This document shows, piece after piece, positions 56,698 through 64,000 of a stretch of 64,000 nt of DNA (the stretch's first letter is position 1; each line of letters starts with the position of its first letter). Made by a program: the position numbers and the translations under genes. The DNA is from Chrysomallon squamiferum (lineage: Eukaryota; Mollusca; Gastropoda; Neomphalida; Peltospiridae), in assembly GCA_012295275.1 (NCBI GenBank), contig CM022667.1:5776063-5840062 (forward strand), in the 5' to 3' direction. The notes under the pieces are model-generated. The model saw nothing but the letters and a program-made list of their open reading frames with translations. It was not told the origin of the DNA and made no database searches.

Positions 56698-59296
56698 CTG
56701 TTTGGAAGAATAAAACATACAGTAAACTTCAGAAGTTGAAATAAATCTTCTTAAGACTGCAGTGCTTAGACAAATGATGATGTGCAAGTGATTGAAAAAT
56801 TATCTTTATCATCATTTTATCTTTTCATCTTTAAGCCAAGGTCATATTATATTAAAATCATCATATAATCAATTAATAAAATAATAATAATAATAATAAA
56901 AATAATAATAAAAGTAAAAAAATTAAAAATTAAAAAAATAAAATACGATAAAACAAATAAATAAGCACTGTCTTTCCCCAGTCTCACAACTTTAATTTCT
57001 ACTTCTAACCTCTTGTCATCAATTTCTCACTGATATGCTGGTCATAATTTTGTCTTGATGAAAGTTTTATCAATAACAATACAGTTATAATATCCAGTTT
57101 CATTTTCCTATATTTGTGTATTGTCTGCTTCCACCATAGTTAGAATTTTACAATCAAATATTGAAACAGACCTTTCTAGGAAAGATATCGATTATATTTA
57201 AATAATTTTCAATTAAAACCTATTCATATGTTTTAGAAATCATTAAAAATGTATCTTAAAACTGTGAAAGCACATTATAAAGTCACATTTTATCTTTTTC
57301 ATCAGTATCTGAGACCAACATCTCTGTATTATTTGTTCTTGTCTTTCCTCTTCTTCTTGTTGAACTCTTACATAGGTACAGAGAAATGCAGTAAAATGTA
57401 ACAGGTCTTACATGTTTAACAACATCTGAATCAAGTAAAAATTAGAGACATTTCTTATGTGCTGTTTCATTAAATAATTTATACATTATTAAGAGAAAAA
57501 AAGAGAAAGTAAATATAAAATGTACTGTTTTGATTTATAACTAGTACAAAAATATTAATCATTTTGAAACTCACTGAGCTTTGACATCTTGATAACACCA
57601 ACAGCACAGACGACAGCCCCAAAGAGAAAACCAAGAGCACAGAGTACAATTGCTGCAATCCATGACCCGTCAGTTCTGTCAACTGAAAGACAACACAAGT
57701 GTTGTAATGTTTGCTATGTGAATGTTGTTACCATGTAATCAGAATAATACAATAAATTAATGCATTCCTCTTCCAGATATAGCTAGTTTTAAATATAATT
57801 AATAGTGATCAAATGAAAATAAAACTGAAAACGGAAAAGGTTTATTGATGATAACTGTTAATTGAAATGTGGAATATGTTTAGTGGAAATCTACAAATTG
57901 ACTTACCATTTGTCTCAACAGCCAAAAGAATGGCTGTAACAACTGCACTTATGATAACACAAGCTGCAACCACTATCAGGACTATCACCAGTGTCTTCTG
58001 ATTTTTGTCTAAAATAAATACATTCAAATAAATAATTTTAGAAAAAATTAAAAATAAAATAAAATAATAACCAGTAGCCCAAGCTTCATAAAGAATCCAG
58101 ATCTGAAATTATGTTTACTAAAAAGGGTTCATAACCTTTTGACATTTTATTTATCCTTGAATTTGACTTTGTGGATCACATGTCCTTGAAATTATCTTAA
58201 GTCAGAATGATCAATGGAAAGTTTTATGTAATATCAAACAACTTCATTCAAAGAATTCTCATTACTTCCTGTTATGACTTTCAGCTTAAAATCTTTACTA
58301 AGTTACAATATCAGCAGAATATATATATAACTAATAAAAATAAAATAAAATAAAATAATATTATTATTTAGTGTGATTCTGGCATGGCTTTTTGTTTCAG
58401 AAATAACACATTTAATACCACGTGAAGCACCAAACAAATCCTGCTTCCCAAATTAAGATAAAATTTTATATTTCAGATATAACATGTAAACCAATTTTGT
58501 ATTTCTTTCTTTATTTTTATTTGTTTTTATTTATTTATTTTTTTTATAATGAAAATTGGAATCAGTCCATTGCAATTTTCCATTACTCTGGGTAAGTTTA
58601 CATAAACAACTATTTACTAACATTGAAAATAGTAATATAAATGTTGGAAACAAAATAGTTGAGTCATTACTGTTGTATTTGGAACTGCTGATACATTTTT
58701 GTTAATCATTTATTTGGTGGAAGCAATTTTTGTGAACTTAGAACATACATACATACATACATACATATTTGTCTGTCTATATAATTTGCCATCGCAATAC
58801 CTATGGAAACAAAATGGTGGTTGTGAATTCTAAACTGGATGAAGTAGAACACAAATATTGTAAAAAAACACAACCACACACAGTTACACACTACTTCAGT
58901 CATTTTGCAGACCTCAGTAAAACAGCTGCATGATTTGTTGAGTGTCAGCACTGGGTGACTTTTAATCTGGCTTATTAACAGATTAGAAAGAAAAAGACAC
59001 TGAAATCTGCCTGTGTGCATAGCATGGTCAGTTATGTTGTATATTAGATGCTTTTCACATCGTCTCTGCTTCATTTTGACAAACCTCAACGATATCACAA
59101 CAGTTAAAACTCACCTCCATGTGGGGCTTTCAGCACTAGAATGAGGATGATAACATCAACTATGATGAGAACTGCAAGTACACAGGACAGTCCTATACAC
59201 CAGGAACATGGTTCTGTAACAAATAAAACATTGTGTTAGAAAAATACCATATTTACTTTGAATCAGTTCTGTTTATAACTGTTATTCAGTAACAAT

Positions 59297-59343
<47 letters not shown>

Positions 59344-61171
59344 CTAACAGCCACCTTGTTTCAAAGAAACATTTCTTTATGTTAAATATTACATTAAGGT
59401 ACTTAAAAAATATAGTAGTGATATAACTGAAAGATCTGCCTACATGTGAAATGATCAATCTCAAATTTCTTTCCAAATTTTCAAACAAAATACAACGAGG
59501 CAAAATTAATAATAATAATAAAAAATAAAAATAAAATAAAGGTTTTAAACTGTACTAATGACCTTGGAAAATTCTAACAGTACATCAATAAAATTCTTCA
59601 ACAAATAAACTGTCCTAGGAAGAAGTGAAAGATCTTAATCTGATATAACACTGACATTCACCTGTATTGAGCAAACAACTTTATATCCTGTTACTGGTGG
59701 AGTGTTCAGCTCTTTACACACAGTTATAGTCCCTACTGCTTTGACCCAATAACCCTAAGCTATGAACAATTTGAAAGCATTACCCAGAATTACAAAATCA
59801 CATTAATTTCAAATGCAGATATCATCACTAGCACACTCTTAAAGAAACACAATAAACAGAGATGATAAAAGGGATGATATTCATCATAATTATGTTATGA
59901 ATTGGTATGTTACAAAATTGGCGATATATAGCATTATATGTGTATTCATTGCAGCTGTGTATTCATTTTGCTGATGGATCATCAATTAGTAGATTTTCCA
60001 CACAAAGAATTTACACTTCAATTATTACATCATGAAACTACTGTTTAAAGTATAAAACATATTTATATAGCTTGATATAAAACTTGACTGGAATTTGAAA
60101 CATCATTAAGTTTATAGTTATGCTTTTCAATATTTTCATAATCATGGCAATGTTAATATTTTGAAATATATGTATAATTTAATATGTCTCTATGAGTAAA
60201 AATGAAAAAAAAAAAGAAAAAAAAAACAACAACAGAAATCACACTTTATAACTAATTATTGGGATTTTAATGTTTTTGTTGATAAATTCTTATATCACTA
60301 CAGTGAAGTAGTAATATAACTGTAATGTTATGGTAAAGTTAGCACAGCACAATTAATTATTTGTATCCATCACCAACACCAGTAATGATCTTGATAAACA
60401 ACAAGCTGCAGGGAAGATGTCTTAATTACATCACAAAATGTTAAATAGAATGAAGCAGATTAGACACAAAGTACATGTTTAGTACATGCAGACGACTACT
60501 GATCAGTGCCATAACAGCAACATAGTTGAAAATTAAAACTGAAAATAAATCGTTCTAAAATCAGATTTTATATTCCTTTTATTGTATTTAAATTTGTATT
60601 AATAACTTTTTTAATTTTTATTTAATGTATTTCTGTTATAATCATTTGTAATTTGTTTCTAAATTCATAACATATGACTCATATAGTACCTTTATCAATA
60701 TGTCTCTAAGAATCATAAAATAATATTTATGTATTAAGATTTTATGACAATCTTGAAAAACAACAAGCTGCAAGGAAGATGTGTGTTATATGGAATGAAG
60801 CACACTGGATACAAAGTACATGTTTAGTACATGCAGAATATTGATCAGTGTCATAATAGCAACCATATTTCAAAATTAAAATAGAAAACAAATCAAATGG
60901 TTGTGAAATCAGATTATACATTCATTTTATTGTACATTTAAATTTGTATTAATACCTTAATTTGTTTTTAATGTATTAATTTGCTAAATGAAACGACTAT
61001 TCTATTATAATCATTTGTAATTTGTTTCTAAATTCATAACATATGACTCATATAGTATGTTTATCAATATGTCTCTTGAATTTTAAAATACAGTTTATGT
61101 ATTAAGATTTTATGACAATGATTAGTTCTCATGTACAAATAACATACCTGTTTGTGGTGTTGTAGTTGAAC
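56631..61171 (-). CDS. Gene E, 3' part: membrane protein with three TM exons
   Basis: Minus-strand exons in order: 61171-61148, 59213-59115, 58008-57907, 57682-57575, 56697-56631. All junctions are phase 1 with GT-AG ends and the joined frame is open to TGA. It encodes a Thr-rich stalk piece (STTTPQT), three successive exons each with a hydrophobic helix, and a polar tail (KKDSKPVSGNSCELRN ... TPLNK). If all are used, the protein has three membrane spans separated by loops of about ten residues; if they are alternatives, each gives a different single anchor. No tyrosine motif is seen in the tail, unlike genes B and C. The 5' part, including any ectodomain, lies right of 64000 or was not recognised. 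Family unknown. Confidence 0.7.
57575..57682 (-). CDS. Gene E TM exon 3
   Basis: 108 bp, acceptor TCTTTCAG, donor GTGAGT. DRTDGS then WIAAIVLCALGFLFGAVV and CAVGVIKMSKL. Confidence 0.8.
57907..58008 (-). CDS. Gene E TM exon 2
   Basis: 102 bp, acceptor TATTTTAG, donor GTAAGT. KNQKT then LVIVLIVVAACVIISAVV and TAILLAVETN. Confidence 0.8.
59115..59213 (-). CDS. Gene E TM exon 1
   Basis: 99 bp, acceptor TTGTTACAG, donor GTGAGT. PCSW then CIGLSCVLAVLIIVDVIILI and LVLKAPHG. Confidence 0.8.
59295..59341. repeat. (AC)n microsatellite
   Basis: About 21 AC units in the intron upstream of TM exon 1. Confidence 0.95.
59360..60420. repeat. gene E intron repeat unit, copy alpha
   Basis: Shares with copies beta (61290-63016) and gamma (63090-63946, truncated by the window) the ordered segments TGAAAGATCT, TAACACTG/ACAGG, GTCCCTACTRCTTTG, GATGATAAARGGGATGAT, TATTAGGAACATTTTAC (beta and gamma), and ATCCATCACCAACACCAGTA with ACAAGCTGCAGGGAA. 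Confidence 0.65.
60400..61140. repeat. tandem duplication, about 350 bp unit
   Basis: Two consecutive copies share GTTTAGTACATGCAGA, ATCAGTG, AATCATTTGTAATTTGTTTC, ATAACATATGACTCATATAG, TATCAATATGTCTC and GTATTAAGATTTTATGACAA. Confidence 0.8.
61148..61171 (-). CDS. Gene E stalk mini-exon
   Basis: 24 bp, phase 1-1, acceptor TCTCATAG, donor GTATGT, encoding STTTPQT. A typical juxtamembrane spacer exon. Its small size makes this less certain. Confidence 0.55.
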
Positions 61172-62092
61172 CTATGAGATTGAAAAATGAAAATTTTTAT
61201 TGAAGTAATAATTTTCTCTTTATTATTTTGTTTACATTATGATGCATAAGATTATAAAAATTTAGAAGGCAAAATGTTCCAAAGGCAAAATTCTTTATAT
61301 CGACTATTATATTAAGTTATTTTAAAAAATGCAGTGGTAATTTAAATGTATCTGAAAGATCTTGCAGTGTATGAAATGGTCAGTCTTGAAATTAAATTCA
61401 CAGTAAACTTTTAAGCAAAAAGTCCTGTGTAAAACTGAATTTAATTAATAATAAATATATTTAAAATTTACAGAAAATTTTCACAATATATCCAAGGCTT
61501 TTTCTATAAGAAGCTTGTCCTGGGAAGATCTCAAAGGCCTTAGTCTGCTATAACACAGGTGTGTTGTGCAAATAACTTTTTATTCTGTTACTGGTGCTGT
61601 ATTCAAAAGTTTACAAAACATTTTGGTCCCTACTACTTTGCTCTAAAAAACTCTGGCTATAAACTGTTTGAAAACATTGTGCAGAAATATGACTCATTTC
61701 AAATTACTATCAGTGTAGCACCTTCTGGAAGTAACAGAATACATTGAGATGATAAAGGGGATGATTATGTTAGTAAGTGGTGTTTTACAAGGTTGGGGAT
61801 GTGTAACATTATGTGTGTGTTCATAGAGGTTGTATTTTAAAGTGTTTTATTAGGAACATTTTACTAATGAATCATCAGTCACTCTATATTTTTTATTTTT
61901 TCAACAGAAAGCATTTACACTTCAGTTATTACATTCATGAAACTTCTGTAAACTCTTGAACATATTTATACAAACTTGATGTAAAACTTCATAAAAAATT
62001 TAAATCACTATTCTGACAGCAACAGTTATCAAAAAGTTGTTTATTCACTGTTGCTGAGTTTTTAAACTTCACTTCCTAGTAGCATAAATGCA

Positions 62093-62124
<32 letters not shown>

Positions 62125-62180
62125 GATACATTCATACATACATACGTTATATATATATATATATAGACACACACACACAC

Positions 62181-62556
62181 ATGCAGAGTCTATTCAGATG
62201 TACATAAGACAAAGAATATTCAAAATCCTAAACTACAAACTTGCCAGTGCCATGTTTCCCACAAAAAAATAGATGCATGCAAAAATGACGAAATACAAAG
62301 AACGGCATGCTTTGTGGGAAGCGATGTTTACCCTCGGTTACTGAGCAACTGTTTTTTAAGGTTGTCTCAATGGCCAAACGGTAACATCCTCCGCCTGAGG
62401 AGTGCGGGTGAATGGGTTCGAGTCTCGTCAGTATAATATGACGGGGTTTGTGAGGTCGTGATTGGACTTTGTGCACTCCCAAATATTGTCTATGTGCAGA
62501 GTCGTCTATTCAGACTCACATAAGACGGAGAATATTCAAAATCCTAAACTACATAC
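62181..62556 (+). mobile_element. tRNA-derived composite SINE-like repeat, copy 2
   Basis: A box TGGCCAAACGGT at 62371-62382 and B box GGGTTCGAGTC at 62414-62424. A tail (GCAGAGTC...ATATTCAAAATCCTAAACTA) occurs both before (62181-62233) and after (62496-62555) the body, as in copy 1. An (AC)n tract lies to its left and (ATAC)n/(AC)n to its right. No target-site duplication could be fixed because of these repeats. Confidence 0.72.
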
Positions 62557-62666
62557 ATACATACATATATACATATAAATACATACATACATATAAATAC
62601 ATACATACATACATATATATAAATACACCCATACATATATATATAAATACAAACATACATATATAA

Positions 62667-62739
<73 letters not shown>

Positions 62740-62785
62740 GATACATACGTACATACATGTATATAGATACATACATACATACACA
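62556..62785. repeat. (ATAC)n/(AC)n compound microsatellite
   Basis: ACAT/ATAC blocks around a central AC run at about 62681-62732; it generates spurious Cys-Val and Tyr-Ile frames. Confidence 0.95.
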
Positions 62786-63089
62786 CACATTTAATATGTC
62801 TCTTTGGTGTTGGTGTGAGTCAAAAATGATAAAAACTTTTTTATTGCAAATGACTCTGATTTTAACAGTTTTTGGTTAAAATATTTTATCAGTACAGTGA
62901 AGTAGTTATATAACTGTAATATTATGGTAAAGTTAGCACAGAAAAATTAATTATTTGTATCCATCACCAACACCAGTAATGATCTTGATAAAAAAAACAA
63001 GCTGCAGGGAAAATGTAAGTAACTGTAATAAAAAAACAGTTTACTGTGAATAAGTTCTGTTTGTCACTGTTATAACAAATCTGTATGTT

Positions 63090-64000
<911 letters not shown>

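Larger units (their letters stand above)
61290..63016. repeat. gene E intron repeat unit, copy beta
   Basis: Collinear with copy alpha but interrupted by the SINE-like repeat and (AC)/(ATAC) tracts at 62130-62785. Confidence 0.65.

Noticed and set aside
58706-59098. 130-residue minus-strand frame
   Set aside because: Lies in the intron between TM exons 1 and 2 of gene E and includes a (CATA)n tract; it reads like chance.
62361-62432. genuine tRNA gene
   Set aside because: A and B boxes are good, but the sequence is embedded in a longer repeat shared with 27961-28384 and the acceptor stem does not pair cleanly. It is better read as a tRNA-derived repeat.

Overview
The window looks like nuclear DNA of a marine invertebrate, most likely a mollusc. 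It is very AT-rich, with GT-AG introns, small domain-sized exons, abundant (CT), (AC), (AAAT) and (AAT) microsatellites, a 200-N scaffold gap, a tRNA-derived repeat, a palindromic mariner-like MITE and LINE debris. The taxon is inferred from domain style and repeat content and is not proven.

The main content is a tandem family of immunoglobulin-superfamily membrane receptors on the + strand. Gene A (cytoplasmic tail only) ends at 1304. Gene D (4488-5947, perhaps to 8834) is a compact signal peptide plus one V-like Ig domain. Gene B (12746-25574) is complete: 11 exons and 722 residues, with signal peptide, five Ig domains, one fibronectin III domain, a transmembrane helix and a tyrosine-rich tail. 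Gene C (30160-46658) is a second copy in which the first Ig pair (V-like plus C2-like exons with their introns) has been tandemly triplicated in near-identical units of about 3.6 kb. One C2 exon carries a +1 frameshift. All ectodomain exons are phase 1-1, so domains can be added, lost or skipped without breaking the frame. The tails of B and C carry two ITIM-type motifs (S-F/L-Y-D-D-L and S-P-Y-S-V/I-L), and the second overlaps an ITAM-spaced pair (YSSL-x7-YS[VI]L). Gene A has lost two of the three core tyrosines.

Between B and C (25.6-30.1 kb) lie a MITE, a tRNA-derived repeat, decayed coding fragments and a relic of the family's 5' block. From 46.7 to 56.6 kb the DNA is AT-rich and without recognisable genes, apart from three tandem copies of a hairpin-bearing CCAAT-box module at 48.65-51.83 kb.

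On the - strand, 56631-61171 holds the 3' end of a different membrane-protein gene (E): a Thr-rich stalk mini-exon, three consecutive phase 1-1 exons each encoding a transmembrane helix, and a short C-terminal exon. Its 5' end lies beyond the right edge. Its introns contain tandemly repeated blocks, a second copy of the tRNA-derived repeat and long microsatellites. Overall the window records active birth, decay and exon shuffling in a receptor cluster that may act in immune or cell recognition; that role is inferred from architecture.
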